Shown: one piece after another, positions 1 to 9,531 of the stretch
How positions within the stretch are numbered: the stretch's first letter is position 1
How the letters are laid out: each line of letters begins with the position of its first letter
Assembly: GCA_934466475.1 (NCBI GenBank)
Contig: CAKSLI010000002.1
Coordinates: 1-64,000, forward strand
DNA from: an uncultured Oscillospiraceae bacterium
Lineage (GTDB): Bacteria; Bacillota; Clostridia; Oscillospirales; Ruminococcaceae
Length of the DNA: 64,000 bases
Reading direction: 5' to 3'
The notes under the pieces: model-generated
The model's input: the letters and a program-made list of their open reading frames with translations, nothing else
Told to the model about the DNA's origin: nothing
Databases searched by the model: none
Position numbers and translations under genes: made by a program

Positions 1-91
1 CTTGCTTCGTCCTCATTGTACAATCTGACGAAAAATCTGACTGCGCAATACACGCACAATCTTTGTGCGGTGTTGCCTTAAAACAGCACTC

Positions 92-132
92 TCCCCGCCG
101 TCTGCATTCCGCGCAGCGGCGGGGATTTTTTT
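92..132 (+). terminator. Intrinsic terminator of a gene upstream of the window
   Basis: Stem TCCCCGCCG (92-100) pairs with CGGCGGGGA (117-125), with further pairing inside, followed by seven T (126-132). It would end a + strand transcript that comes from outside the window. Bases 1-91 hold no gene or recognisable RNA that I can support. Confidence 0.85.
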
Positions 133-199
133 GTCCTGCGGGAAAATACGATGTGTAGTGTAAACAAATAAACACGGCTGTTATTGTATACAATACCTA

Positions 200-228
200 T
201 TGAAAAAAAGGCGATTTTATTATACAAT
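200..228 (+). promoter_or_regulatory. Sigma-A type promoter of the V-ATPase operon
   Basis: TTGAAA (200-205), a 17-nt spacer and TACAAT (223-228) give a near-consensus promoter about 35 nt before the first start codon. An imperfect palindrome with arms ATTTTATT and AATAAAAT (214-233) overlaps the -10 box, and TTGTATACAA lies at 183-192; either could be an operator, which is inference. Confidence 0.75.
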
Positions 229-267
229 AAAATAATACGGCACAAATCAGGACTGAGAGGTATGACA

Positions 268-576
268 ATGGATATCCTTCAGGAAATAATAGCGATAGAC
301 AAGGCGGCTGCTGACCGCGTTGAGGCGCTCCGTGCGGAGCAGGCAAAGCGCCTGACAGACTCCGGCAGGGCCGCAGCAGATGAAAACGAGCAGCTCATCG
401 CCGCAGAAAAGGAAAAGCTGGAAGCCCTCCGCGCCCGGCAGGAAAAGTCGCTGGAGGAAAAAAAGCAGAGCTGCGCCCAGGCGCAGAGCTCCGAAATACA
501 GCGCCTGGACAGCATTTTCGCCCGGAATCAGGAAAAGTGGCTGTCCGAGATGCTCGACAGGATAACGGGTGCGTGA
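268..576 (+). CDS. V-type ATP synthase peripheral stalk subunit (G/H-like)
   Basis: Small protein of about 102 residues, almost entirely a charged Ala/Glu/Lys-rich helix and so a predicted coiled coil. This is what is expected of the peripheral stalk G/H subunit that pairs with subunit E in bacterial V/A-type ATPases. It is the first gene of the operon. I chose ATG 268 over ATG 262 because GAGAGG (255-260) is 7 nt from 268 but only 1 nt from 262. The stop overlaps the start region of the C subunit. Family assignment rests on position and composition more than on sequence motifs. Confidence 0.7.
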   Translation: MDILQEIIAIDKAAADRVEALRAEQAKRLTDSGRAAADENEQLIAAEKEKLEALRARQEKSLEEKKQSCAQAQSSEIQRLDSIFARNQEKWLSEMLDRITGA

Positions 577-577
577 T

Positions 578-1612
578 ATGTCGTTTTCATCAAATTCCGT
601 TACCGCAAGGGCGCGCGCCGTTTTCGGCAGAGCCCTCACCGCGCAGGAGCTTACCGAGCTCAGCGAAAAGCGCTCCGTTTCAGAGGCGGCGGCTTTCCTT
701 AAGGGAACTCAGCGCTACGGCGCGGCGCTGCGGGACATAGAGCCCGCTTCGATACACCGCGGACAGCTCGAAACGCTGCTCAGCAAGACCGTGTTCGATA
801 TACTCGGCAGCTTCCGCAGGTTTGATTTCACGGAGAGCAAGTGGTTCTTCAGGCAGGTAGTCACCAGGCTGGAGGCTGAGCAGGTCCTCTACGCGACAGA
901 AAGCGTTGCGGACGGCTCCACATACGGCTATATAGCGGCGCTTCCCGAGTTCCTCATCAAGGAATCCCGCCTTGACCTGCTGGAGCTCGGCAGGGCGAAA
1001 AGCTTCGCCGATATCAGCGAAAGGCTCGCCGGAACTGATTTCGGCAGAGTGCTGGAGCCGCTCCTCAGAGAAGCCCAGTCCGCTGGGAAAATCAATATCC
1101 GCGAATGCGAAAGGCGGCTGTATACCCACTACTACCTCACCTGCATGAAAACCGTGAACCGGCTGTTCAGGGGGGCAAAGAAAGACGAACTCCGCCGCGC
1201 GATACTGAAAAGCATCGACATGAAGAATGTCGTCACCTGCTGCCGTATGCGCGCATTCGGCTATGACGCGGATTCCGCCGGGGAAAAGCTGCTGCCGTTC
1301 AGGTACCGGCTCAGCCCGGAGGCGGTCTCGCGGCTGATGCAGGAGCAGGACATCTCCCGGATAGAATCGCGCCTGGCAGAGCTCGGCTACCGCACGGACG
1401 GCAGCGCCCGTTTCCAGACGGTGGAGCAGCTCACGGACAAAATAAGCCTTGACTTCTTCCGCAGGACGCTCAGGATATCGCAGAACTCCTCAACGGTGTA
1501 CTTCTGCCTTATCGAGTGCCTTGAAACGGAACTCCAGAACGTCAAGACCATAACCGAGGGAATACGCTACGGCATTCCCTCCGCAGAAATACGCGAAATG
1601 CTGGTGCTGTGA
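578..1612 (+). CDS. ntpC: V-type ATP synthase subunit C (AC39 family)
   Basis: About 344 residues, helical and charged, of the size and character of the C/AC39 subunit (E. hirae NtpC), which sits as a cap on the membrane ring and links it to the central shaft. It lies between the stalk gene and subunit I, the usual place for this subunit in clostridial operons. ATG 578 follows the previous stop (574-576) almost directly. A GTG at 569 is an alternative start, and has GACAGG 8 nt before it, so the true start is not settled. No frameshift or truncation seen. Confidence 0.85.
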   Translation: MSFSSNSVTARARAVFGRALTAQELTELSEKRSVSEAAAFLKGTQRYGAALRDIEPASIHRGQLETLLSKTVFDILGSFRRFDFTESKWFFRQVVTRLEAEQVLYATESVADGSTYGYIAALPEFLIKESRLDLLELGRAKSFADISERLAGTDFGRVLEPLLREAQSAGKINIRECERRLYTHYYLTCMKTVNRLFRGAKKDELRRAILKSIDMKNVVTCCRMRAFGYDADSAGEKLLPFRYRLSPEAVSRLMQEQDISRIESRLAELGYRTDGSARFQTVEQLTDKISLDFFRRTLRISQNSSTVYFCLIECLETELQNVKTITEGIRYGIPSAEIREMLVL

Positions 1613-1647
1613 GCACCATGATCATATTAGGAAAGGCGGTGGAATGA

Positions 1648-3594
1648 TTGGGTATCGAAAAGATGTCGCTGGTGACTGTCGAGGGCAGGATAAGCCAGCT
1701 TGACGACGCGCTCGCCCTGTGCTGCCGGAGCGGTGACTTCCAGATGAAGGACACCTCCGCCGGAAACAGCGCCGCGGGGCAGAACCCATATTCCGCGATT
1801 TATCAGCGGATACGCGGGATAGCGGCTTCGCTGGGCATATCCCCGGAATTTCGCAGTTACACGGACGTAAAGCAGGGCTCCTGCGGGGAGCTTACTGCCT
1901 GGGCGGACGGCATTGAAGCCGAAATAAAACAGAAGCAGCAGGAGCTCGCCGACCTTCGGGAATCCATAAGGGAGCTCCAGCAGACGGACGCCTGCGTAAG
2001 GCACCTGCTGGGTCTGGACGTAAAGTTCAAGGACCTGATGAACATGAAATACACCCGCTTCCGCGTGGGCAGACTTCCGGCGGAAAACCTGAACAAGCTG
2101 GACTACATCGCCAACCGGTGTATCCACTTTATTCCGTTTGAAAAGGGGAGCAGCTACGTCTGGGGAATATACGTCACCCCGGCGGATTACGCGGAATTTG
2201 CGGATTCAATGATGAAGTCCCTCTACTTTGAGCGGATAGAGCTCCCGGACTACCTTGACGAAAACGCGGACACCTCAGATAAGCTGCTGAGCAAGGCAAT
2301 ATCCGATGAAACCGAGCTCGAAAAACAGCTCGCACAGGACCTGAAAAAATTCCGGGACTCCCGCCGTGATGAGATACTCGCGGTGATGTGCCGCGCGAAA
2401 TTCCTCGCGGAATGCCACGAGCTGCGAAAGCTGGCGCTTGTCTCCGCAGGCAGGTTCTCGTTCTCCGGCTACTGCCCGACAAAGACGGCGGACTCCCTCG
2501 CCGCAGGGCTGGAAGAGCTTGACGGCGTGCAGACCGTAAAGCTCCCGATAAAGCGGAAGGACGCCCCCGCGGACGTCCCCGTAAAGCTCCGGAACAACGC
2601 GGTCGTAAAGCCGTTCGAGATGTTCGTGAAGATGTACGGGCTGCCCGCCTACGGAAGCTTCGACCCTACGCCGTATGTCGCGTTCACCTACTGCCTGATG
2701 TTCGGCATAATGTTCGGCGATCTCGGTCAGGGACTCCTGGTGTCGCTGCTCGGGCTTGTGCTGAGTAAGTTCACAAAGAACGGGCTTGCCCCGATAATGA
2801 CCCGGATAGGGTTATTCTCCGCAGCGTTCGGAGTGCTGTACGGCTCGGTGTTCGGCATTGAAACGCTTATAACTCCGTTCTTCCACCGGGAGAACGTGTG
2901 GCGGTTCCTCGGCTACAAGCAGCAGCCGGAAAGCATCTTCCAGGTGGCGACCACCCTGCTCATCGCGGCGCTGATGATAGGCATAGTGCTGATAATGCTC
3001 TCAATGCTGTTCAACACGGTGCTGAACTTCCGGAAAAGGAACCTCGGCGAGGCGCTGTTCGGCGTAAACGGCGTGGCTGGACTGGTGTTCTACATCTCCA
3101 TTGTAGCCGCCGCTGCCGGTACTTTCATGTTCGGAGCCGATATGTTCAGCCCCGTATATGTGATATTCCTGATAGTGCTGCCGCTGGTGCTGATTTTCTT
3201 CAAGCACCCGCTGTCTAACCTCGTCATGCACACAAAGCCCGCAGAAAAGACCTCTGTCGGTAACTTTATAATCGAGAACTTCATTGAGCTGTTTGAGGCG
3301 GCGCTGAGCTTCCTCTCCAACACGATGTCCTACCTCAGAATAGGCGGCTTCGTGCTCAGCCACGCCGGAATGATGCTGGTGGTTGCGCAGCTTGCCGGCA
3401 CAAACACCCCAGGCGCAGAAATAACCGTCGGCACCGTGATAATCTACATCATCGGCAACTTATTTGTAATGGGTATCGAGGGACTGCTGGTCGGCATTCA
3501 GGTGCTCCGTCTGGAGTTCTACGAGATATTCAACCGCTTCTACGATGGCAGCGGACAGCCGTTCCGCCCCGTTGAAATAAACTACGGCGAATAA
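1648..3594 (+). CDS. ntpI: V-type ATP synthase subunit I (a-subunit, stator)
   Basis: About 648 residues. The N-terminal half is cytoplasmic, with long charged helices (around residues 80-115 and 200-250); the C-terminal half carries the membrane segments, starting near the motif YGSFDPTPYVAFTYCLMFG and including the GxxFGDLGQG loop typical of V/A-type a-subunits. With the K ring it forms the ion path. Translation most likely starts at TTG 1648 with AAAGGCGGTGG just upstream; ATG 1663 is an in-frame alternative. An out-of-frame ATG (1644) lies 4 nt before the TTG. Length is normal for the family. Confidence 0.93.
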   Translation: MGIEKMSLVTVEGRISQLDDALALCCRSGDFQMKDTSAGNSAAGQNPYSAIYQRIRGIAASLGISPEFRSYTDVKQGSCGELTAWADGIEAEIKQKQQELADLRESIRELQQTDACVRHLLGLDVKFKDLMNMKYTRFRVGRLPAENLNKLDYIANRCIHFIPFEKGSSYVWGIYVTPADYAEFADSMMKSLYFERIELPDYLDENADTSDKLLSKAISDETELEKQLAQDLKKFRDSRRDEILAVMCRAKFLAECHELRKLALVSAGRFSFSGYCPTKTADSLAAGLEELDGVQTVKLPIKRKDAPADVPVKLRNNAVVKPFEMFVKMYGLPAYGSFDPTPYVAFTYCLMFGIMFGDLGQGLLVSLLGLVLSKFTKNGLAPIMTRIGLFSAAFGVLYGSVFGIETLITPFFHRENVWRFLGYKQQPESIFQVATTLLIAALMIGIVLIMLSMLFNTVLNFRKRNLGEALFGVNGVAGLVFYISIVAAAAGTFMFGADMFSPVYVIFLIVLPLVLIFFKHPLSNLVMHTKPAEKTSVGNFIIENFIELFEAALSFLSNTMSYLRIGGFVLSHAGMMLVVAQLAGTNTPGAEITVGTVIIYIIGNLFVMGIEGLLVGIQVLRLEFYEIFNRFYDGSGQPFRPVEINYGE

Positions 3595-3613
3595 TTTTTG
3601 GAGGATATTAACC

Positions 3614-4063
3614 ATGAAATACGTTATGCTCTTCGCGCTGCCGCTCATCATCGTTGCAGCAATAATGCTCCCGCTCTTCCTGAGCCTGAAGCGCTCAAAG
3701 AAAAACGGATCCGCGAACAGAAAGCGCGCTATAATCGCGAACGCCGCTTCCTTCATCGGAGTTATGGCGCTGATGACCGTGCTCCCGCTGACCGGAGCCT
3801 TCGCTGAAACGGCAGGCGCGGCAGAAGCGGCGGCAGCCTCCACGGACGGCTTCATGCAGGGCATGAAGTACATCGGCGCGGCGCTCTCCACCGGCCTTGC
3901 AACGATAGGAACCGGAATCGCGGTAGGCGGCGCGGCTCCCGCGGCTATCGGCGCAGTAAGCGAGAACGACAAGGCGTTCACCAAGGCGCTTATCTTCGTT
4001 GCCCTTGGCGAGGGCGTGGCTATCTACGGCCTGCTCATCTCTATCCTTATCCTGTTCGGCTGA
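3614..4063 (+). CDS. ntpK: V-type ATP synthase proteolipid subunit K
   Basis: Protein of 149 residues. Residues 84-148 form a typical glycine/alanine-rich hairpin, with the ion-binding glutamate at E133 in ALGEGVAIYG. The first half has two hydrophobic stretches (about 3-25 and 43-63) that do not look like a second proteolipid hairpin: they lack the Gly/Ala repeat and a carboxylate, and are followed by an Ala-rich linker (64-78). So one functional hairpin plus an N-terminal membrane extension is likely. RBS GGAGG (3600-3604). Whether the ring carries H+ or Na+ is not decided by the sequence. Confidence 0.92.
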   Translation: MKYVMLFALPLIIVAAIMLPLFLSLKRSKKNGSANRKRAIIANAASFIGVMALMTVLPLTGAFAETAGAAEAAAASTDGFMQGMKYIGAALSTGLATIGTGIAVGGAAPAAIGAVSENDKAFTKALIFVALGEGVAIYGLLISILILFG

Positions 4064-4066
4064 GCC

Positions 4067-4375
4067 ATGAGATTCTACCTTATCAGCGATAATATCGACA
4101 CACAGATGGGCATGAGGCTCGCCGGGATAGAGGGCGTTGTCGCACATACCGAGCAGGAGGTAAGCTCCGCACTGGAGACCGCTTTCGCAGACGAGGACAT
4201 CGCCGTTGTGCTGATGACCGAGAAGCTTGTGACCCTGTGCCGCGAGAAAGTGTACGACCTGAAGCTCACCCGCACCCGACCGCTTATAGTCGAGATACCC
4301 GACCGCCACGGAAACTCCGGTGTGTCCGAGGCTATCAGCCGCTATGTCGGCGAGGCTGTCGGCATAAAGCTGTGA
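4067..4375 (+). CDS. ntpG: V-type ATP synthase subunit F
   Basis: 102-residue alpha/beta protein beginning MRFYLISDNIDTQMGMRLAG, the characteristic start of subunit F (NtpG in E. hirae naming), which binds the central shaft subunit D and couples rotation. It starts 3 nt after the K stop and ends just before the E ribosome binding site, so it is translationally linked to both. Length is normal. Confidence 0.9.
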   Translation: MRFYLISDNIDTQMGMRLAGIEGVVAHTEQEVSSALETAFADEDIAVVLMTEKLVTLCREKVYDLKLTRTRPLIVEIPDRHGNSGVSEAISRYVGEAVGIKL

Positions 4376-4397
4376 CGCTTTGAAAGGAGCAGCCAGA

Positions 4398-4973
4398 ATG
4401 GATAACAATACAGCCCGGCTGGAATTATTCCGGCAGGCAATAAATACTCAGGCGGACGCGGAAGCCGCCGGGATCGTCCGCGAAGCTGACGAGAAATGCG
4501 AAGCGCTCAGCCGCGAAAAATCCGAACGCTCCCGCAGCGCAGCGCTGGATGAGATTCGCGCCGAACAGGCGAAAACCTCCGCGAAATACCGCCGGGAGCT
4601 CTCCCGCTGCGACTTTGAGATGAAGAAAGCAGTGCTCTCCCACAGAAACGCGCTTATCGAGGATCTCTTCGCGAGGGCGCAGGAACGGCTCATGGAATTC
4701 ACAGGCACCCCGGAATATGAGGAATACCTGAAAAAATCCGCTGAAAAAGCCGTGGAAACGCTCGGCCCTGACGCGGTGATAAACGCGCGCCCGCAGGACG
4801 CTGAGGCAGTGAGGTCCGCAACAAAGCTTGCCGTAAGACCTGACAGCTCCATAATTATCGGTGGCATAAGCGCCCAGAATGAGACCAGGGGGCTTTTCGC
4901 GGACTTTACCCTCGACAGCAGGCTGCGCGCTGAAAAGGCGGCGTTTGCCGATAAATCCGAGCTGCGGCTCTGA
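4398..4973 (+). CDS. ntpE: V-type ATP synthase subunit E
   Basis: About 191 residues. The N-terminal half is a long charged helix (roughly 10-100) for pairing with the G/H stalk subunit, and the C-terminal half is a globular domain that contacts A/B, as in subunit E. ATG 4398 is preferred because AAAGGAG (4383-4389) lies 8 nt before it; the upstream in-frame TTG at 4380 precedes that RBS. Sits between F and A. Confidence 0.85.
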   Translation: MDNNTARLELFRQAINTQADAEAAGIVREADEKCEALSREKSERSRSAALDEIRAEQAKTSAKYRRELSRCDFEMKKAVLSHRNALIEDLFARAQERLMEFTGTPEYEEYLKKSAEKAVETLGPDAVINARPQDAEAVRSATKLAVRPDSSIIIGGISAQNETRGLFADFTLDSRLRAEKAAFADKSELRL

Positions 4974-4988
4974 AAGGACTGAACACGC

Positions 4989-6731
4989 TTGAATACGATA
5001 CACGCGATAAACGGCCCCGTAGTCAGGGTGGCTGATACCAAGGACTTCTCCATGCTTGAAATGGTGTATGTCGGCGACCGCCGCCTCATCGGGGAGGTCA
5101 TAGGCGTCAGCAGCGACAGCACCACCATTCAGGTGTACGAGAATACCTCCGGGCTGCGGATAGGCGAGCCTGTCGTGCCGTCAGGGGCACCGGTCTGCGC
5201 CGCTCTCGGTCCAGGCATAATCTCAAATATCTTTGACGGGATCGAGCGCCCGCTGCGGGACATGACAAAAACCGCAGGAGCTTTCGTTGCTGAGGGCAGC
5301 GCTATCCCCTCCCTTGACGAGGAGCGGGAATTTGACGTGACCGTTACCGTAAAATCCGGCGACAGGCTCTCAGGAGGCGCGGTATACTGCACCTGCCCGG
5401 AAACTCCGCTGATAACCCACAAATGCATGGTACCGCCCGATATCTCCGGCGAGGTCGTCTGGACTGCGCCAAATGGAAAGCACAGGGTAAACGATGTGAT
5501 AATAAAGCTGCGGCTCCCTGACGGCTCGGAAAAGCCGTTCTCCATGGTACAGCGCTGGCCCATAAAGACTCCGCGCCCCGTGTCCCGCAGGCTGCCGATA
5601 TCCCGGCCGCTGATCACCGGGCAGAGGATAATCGACACGATAATCCCTATCGCAAAGGGCGGGGCCGCCGCTATCCCCGGGGGCTTCGGCACCGGAAAGA
5701 CCATGACGCAGCACCAGCTCGCAAAATGGTGCGACGCGGATATAATCGTCTACATCGGCTGCGGAGAGCGCGGCAACGAAATGACCCAGGTGCTTGAGGA
5801 ATTCTCCGAGCTTATCGACCCTAAATCCGGCAGACCGCTGACCGACAGGACGGTGCTAATCGCGAACACCTCAAATATGCCAGTAGCAGCGCGGGAGGCC
5901 TCCATTTACACCGGCATAACCCTCGCGGAATACTACCGCGACATGGGCTATGATATCGCAATAATGGCGGATTCCACCTCGCGCTGGGCGGAGGCTCTCC
6001 GCGAAATATCTGGCAGACTGGAGGAAATGCCCGCCGAAGAGGGCTTCCCCGCTTACCTGCCGTCAAGGCTGTCGGAATTCTACGAGCGCGCTGGCTGCTG
6101 CGAATCCCTGAACGGAAGCAGCGGAAGCGTGACGATAATCGGCGCGGTTTCGCCGCAGGGCTCCGATTTCTCTGAGCCGGTGACGCAGAACACCAAGCGC
6201 TTCGTGCGGTGCTTCTGGGCGCTGGATAAATCCCTCGCCTACGCGCGGCACTACCCTGCAATCGACTGGAACAGCAGTTACAGCGAATACGTTGACGACC
6301 TTGCTGAATACTACAACGAAAACTGCGGCGCGGACTTCCTGAAGCTGCGCCAGGAAATATCCGGCATACTCACCGAGGAAAACAAGCTCATGGAGATAGT
6401 AAAGCTCATAGGCGCGGACGTTCTCCCGGACGACCAGAAGCTGGTCATAGAGACCGCAAGGGCTGTCCGCGTGGGATTCCTCCAGCAGAACGCCTACCAC
6501 AAGGACGACACCTATGTCCCGCTTGAAAAGCAGAAGCTGATGATGAAAGCGATAACCGAGCTGTATCACCACGCGCTCAGCGCAATAAGGAGAGGCGCGC
6601 CGTTCTCCGCAGTGATGAAGCTGGGGTTCTTCGACCGCGTTTCCAAGATAAAATTCGAGATACCGAACGACAGGCTGTCCATGTTCGATGATTATTTCAG
6701 AGAGCTTGAAGAAGCCTTCGCCGCACTGTGA
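4989..6731 (+). CDS. ntpA: V-type ATP synthase catalytic subunit A
   Basis: 580 residues, the catalytic nucleotide-binding subunit of the V1 head. Walker A GGFGTGKT at about 231-238, the GERGNE motif about 28 residues later, and the A-type bulge domain between roughly 110 and 190. The start is TTG 4989 (protein begins [14 protein letters not shown]), 10 nt after AAAGGA; no closer ATG or GTG fits the conserved N-terminus. The stop overlaps the region preceding B. Full length. Confidence 0.97.
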   Translation: MNTIHAINGPVVRVADTKDFSMLEMVYVGDRRLIGEVIGVSSDSTTIQVYENTSGLRIGEPVVPSGAPVCAALGPGIISNIFDGIERPLRDMTKTAGAFVAEGSAIPSLDEEREFDVTVTVKSGDRLSGGAVYCTCPETPLITHKCMVPPDISGEVVWTAPNGKHRVNDVIIKLRLPDGSEKPFSMVQRWPIKTPRPVSRRLPISRPLITGQRIIDTIIPIAKGGAAAIPGGFGTGKTMTQHQLAKWCDADIIVYIGCGERGNEMTQVLEEFSELIDPKSGRPLTDRTVLIANTSNMPVAAREASIYTGITLAEYYRDMGYDIAIMADSTSRWAEALREISGRLEEMPAEEGFPAYLPSRLSEFYERAGCCESLNGSSGSVTIIGAVSPQGSDFSEPVTQNTKRFVRCFWALDKSLAYARHYPAIDWNSSYSEYVDDLAEYYNENCGADFLKLRQEISGILTEENKLMEIVKLIGADVLPDDQKLVIETARAVRVGFLQQNAYHKDDTYVPLEKQKLMMKAITELYHHALSAIRRGAPFSAVMKLGFFDRVSKIKFEIPNDRLSMFDDYFRELEEAFAAL

Positions 6732-6739
6732 GGTACGCC

Positions 6740-8152
6740 ATGGATAACAATACAAGCATTCAATACCTCGGGCTGAGCGACATCAACGGTCCCCTGATAG
6801 CCCTTGATGGCGTCAGCGGAGTCTCATACGACGAGATAGCGACCATACGCCTTGACGATGGAACAGAGCGCACCGGGCGGGTCGTCCAGATGGAAGGCGA
6901 CAAGGTAATTCTCCAGGTTTTTGAGGGAACCAATGGTATCTCCCTCAGAAACACCCGCACCGTATTCTCCGGCAGACCGCTTGAAATGCCGCTCGCGCCT
7001 GAGATCCTGGGACGCGTGTTCAGCGGCGCAGGAAAGCCGGTGGACGGTCTTGGACCGGTGTTCCCGGAGAAAATGGCAGACGTGAACGGTCAGGCGCTCA
7101 ACCCCGTTGCCCGCCAGTATCCGCGGAACTATATCCACACTGGGATCTCCTCGATAGACGCGCTCATGACGCTTATCCGCGGACAGAAGCTGCCGATATT
7201 CTCCGGCTCGGGTCTTTCGCACAACAAGCTTGCCGTGCAGATAGTAAAGCAGGCAAAGATAGCAGACGAGAGCGGTCAGGGCTTCGCTGTGGTTTTCGCA
7301 GCGATGGGAGTACAAAACGATGTCGCAGACTACTTCCGCAGGAGCTTTGAGGAAAACGGCGCGATAGAGCGCGTTGCCATGTTCATGAACCTCTCCAGCG
7401 ACCCGATAATCGAGCGCCTGCTCACACCGCTGTGCGCGCTCACGGCGGCTGAATACCTCGCTTATGAGAAGAACATGCATATCCTCGTCATTATGACGGA
7501 TATGACCGCCTACGCTGAGGCGCTGCGCGAGTTCTCCTCCTCCAAGGGCGAGATACCCGGCAGAAAGGGATACCCCGGATATCTGTACTCGAACCTTGCC
7601 TCGCTGTATGAGCGCGCCGGGGTGATCGAGGGCAGCACTGGCTCTGTTACCCAGATACCGATACTCACCATGCCCAACGACGATATCACACACCCTATCC
7701 CCGACCTCACCGCGTACATCACAGAGGGGCAGATAGTATTCGACCGCGAGCTGGAGCAGAAGGGCATCTACCCGGCGCTTTCGGTGCTGCTTTCCCTGTC
7801 GCGTCTGATGAAGGACGGTATCGGAGAGGGCTGCACAAGGGCTGACCACTCCGCGGTGGCAAACCAGCTGTTCGCAGCATACGCAAAGGTACAGGACGCC
7901 CGCTCGCTCGCCTCGGTCATCGGCGAAGACGAGCTCTCGGAAACCGACCGCGCCTATATGAGCTTCGGCAGGCTTTTTGAGGAGAACTTCCTGAACCAGG
8001 GCTTTGATGAGAACCGCTCCATGGACGAGACCCTCGACCTCGGCTGGGACCTGCTCTGCGCCCTCCCGAAGTCAGAGCTGGACAGAATAGACGACAAGCT
8101 GCTTGAAAGGGAATACGACCCGGCGCGGGCGGCGCGTTTCTCCGCAGAATAG
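6740..8152 (+). CDS. ntpB: V-type ATP synthase subunit B
   Basis: About 470 residues, the non-catalytic subunit that alternates with A. Where A has its P-loop, B has [16 protein letters not shown], the expected degenerate form. ATG 6740 is chosen because GTGAGGT (6728-6734) supplies an RBS at good spacing and the protein then begins [10 protein letters not shown]. Starts 8 nt after the A stop. Full length with no anomalies. Confidence 0.96.
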   Translation: MDNNTSIQYLGLSDINGPLIALDGVSGVSYDEIATIRLDDGTERTGRVVQMEGDKVILQVFEGTNGISLRNTRTVFSGRPLEMPLAPEILGRVFSGAGKPVDGLGPVFPEKMADVNGQALNPVARQYPRNYIHTGISSIDALMTLIRGQKLPIFSGSGLSHNKLAVQIVKQAKIADESGQGFAVVFAAMGVQNDVADYFRRSFEENGAIERVAMFMNLSSDPIIERLLTPLCALTAAEYLAYEKNMHILVIMTDMTAYAEALREFSSSKGEIPGRKGYPGYLYSNLASLYERAGVIEGSTGSVTQIPILTMPNDDITHPIPDLTAYITEGQIVFDRELEQKGIYPALSVLLSLSRLMKDGIGEGCTRADHSAVANQLFAAYAKVQDARSLASVIGEDELSETDRAYMSFGRLFEENFLNQGFDENRSMDETLDLGWDLLCALPKSELDRIDDKLLEREYDPARAARFSAE

Positions 8153-8168
8153 CCCGGAGGTGAGATGA

Positions 8169-8786
8169 TTGGCTGAACAGATATTCCCCACAAAGGGCAA
8201 TCTGATAAAAATGAAGCGCTCGCTGAGACAGGCGCAGCTTGGCTACGAGCTCATGGACAGAAAGCGCAATATCCTTATACGGGAAATGGTCAGCCTCACC
8301 GATGAGGCAAAGGAGCTCCGCAGCTCCATTGACGAGACCTACAAGACCGCTTACAAGGCGCTCCAGCGGGCGAACGTCTCGATGGGCGTGGTAAGCGAGG
8401 AGGCCTCCGCGATACCAGTGGACGACTCCATTGAAATGAGCGTGCGCAGCGTCATGGGCGTGGAGCTGCCGAGGCTCTCCGCAAAGGAGCTCGACCTGCG
8501 GGATATCCCGTACAGCATGGAGCGCACTAATTCCAGCTTTGACAATGCGTATATCTGCTTCAACCGGGTCAAGGCGATAACCGTCCGCCTGGCGGAGATA
8601 GAAAACAGCATTTACCGCCTTGCCGTGTCGATAAAGCGCACGCAGAAACGCGCAAACGCCCTCAAGAACATAATGATACCGAGATTCCGCGAGAACGTGC
8701 GGTATATCTCCAACGCCCTGGAGGAAAAGGAGCGCGAGGAATTCTCACGGCAGAAAGTGATCAAAAAGGGCAAGCTGAAGAAATAA
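8169..8786 (+). CDS. ntpD: V-type ATP synthase subunit D (central shaft)
   Basis: 205 residues, a long antiparallel helical shaft protein. The N-terminus MAEQIFPTKGNLIKMKRSL matches the conserved subunit D start, which fixes initiation at TTG 8169. CGGAGGTGAG precedes it. An out-of-frame ATG at 8165 would give only three codons. It is the last gene of the operon; a strong terminator follows directly. Confidence 0.95.
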   Translation: MAEQIFPTKGNLIKMKRSLRQAQLGYELMDRKRNILIREMVSLTDEAKELRSSIDETYKTAYKALQRANVSMGVVSEEASAIPVDDSIEMSVRSVMGVELPRLSAKELDLRDIPYSMERTNSSFDNAYICFNRVKAITVRLAEIENSIYRLAVSIKRTQKRANALKNIMIPRFRENVRYISNALEEKEREEFSRQKVIKKGKLKK

Positions 8787-8790
8787 AACA

Positions 8791-8824
8791 GGCACCGCAC
8801 AGCTGTTTGCCGTGCGGTGCCTTT
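8791..8824. terminator. Bidirectional terminator between the V-ATPase and urt operons
   Basis: Perfect 10-bp stem GGCACCGCAC (8791-8800) / GTGCGGTGCC (8812-8821), with T residues on the + side and AAAACA on the - side. It lies 4 nt after the subunit D stop and just before the urtE stop on the opposite strand, so it serves two converging operons. Confidence 0.85.
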
Positions 8825-8826
8825 CG

Positions 8827-9528
8827 TTATACTGCAAGATATTTCTTCGCGAGGTCGTCGTTCAGTTCCCCGATAGCTCCCTGCGCAACTATGGAGCCTT
8901 TCTGGAGGATAATGAAGTCCTCCGCGATACGCTTCGCGAACTTTATGTTCTGCTCCACAAGGATAATGCTGAGGTACATCTCCTTTGAGATACGGTTCAG
9001 CGTTGTGGCTATCTCGGAAACTACGTTAGGCTGGATACCCTCCGTGGGCTCGTCCAGAACCACTATCGAGGGTCTGCCCATGAGACAGCGCCCTATCGCG
9101 AGCTGCTGCTGCTGACCGCCGGAGAGCACGCCGCCCTTGCGGTTCATGTGCTCCTTGAGCGCCGGGAAGTAGTCCAGCACGATGTCGAACTGCTCCTTGA
9201 AGCTGACCGAGCTGTGCCCCAGGCAGCCGAGCTCCAGGTTCTCGCGCACGGTGAAATCCGGGATTATCTCGCGCCCCTGCGGAACATATCCTATGCCCAT
9301 CTGGTTGTGCATATAGGCGGGCATTTTCGTGATGTTCTTGTTTTCCAGCGTGAGAGTTCCCTTTCCCTCCACCGGGAGAAGCCCCATGATACATTTCATC
9401 AGCGTGGTCTTGCCTACGCCGTTGCGCCCCAGAACCACAAGCTTCCTGCCGCGGTTAAGTGTGAATGATACGTCCGTTATTACGCGGCTCTTGCCGTAAT
9501 TCACGTTGACGTGCGATACCTCCAGCAT
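8827..9528 (-). CDS. urtE: ABC transporter ATPase, UrtE type
   Basis: 233-residue ATPase of the branched-chain amino acid/urea (HAAT) importer family. Walker A GRNGVGKT near residue 34, signature LSGGQQQQL near 140, Walker B VVLDEPTEG just after. Last gene of the five-gene importer operon; starts 3 nt after the urtD stop. Order and similarity match UrtE, the second ATPase. Which substrate the complex carries depends on the binding protein and is open (see the urtA entry). Confidence 0.9.
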   Translation of the reverse strand: MLEVSHVNVNYGKSRVITDVSFTLNRGRKLVVLGRNGVGKTTLMKCIMGLLPVEGKGTLTLENKNITKMPAYMHNQMGIGYVPQGREIIPDFTVRENLELGCLGHSSVSFKEQFDIVLDYFPALKEHMNRKGGVLSGGQQQQLAIGRCLMGRPSIVVLDEPTEGIQPNVVSEIATTLNRISKEMYLSIILVEQNIKFAKRIAEDFIILQKGSIVAQGAIGELNDDLAKKYLAV

Positions 9529-9531
9529 TTC

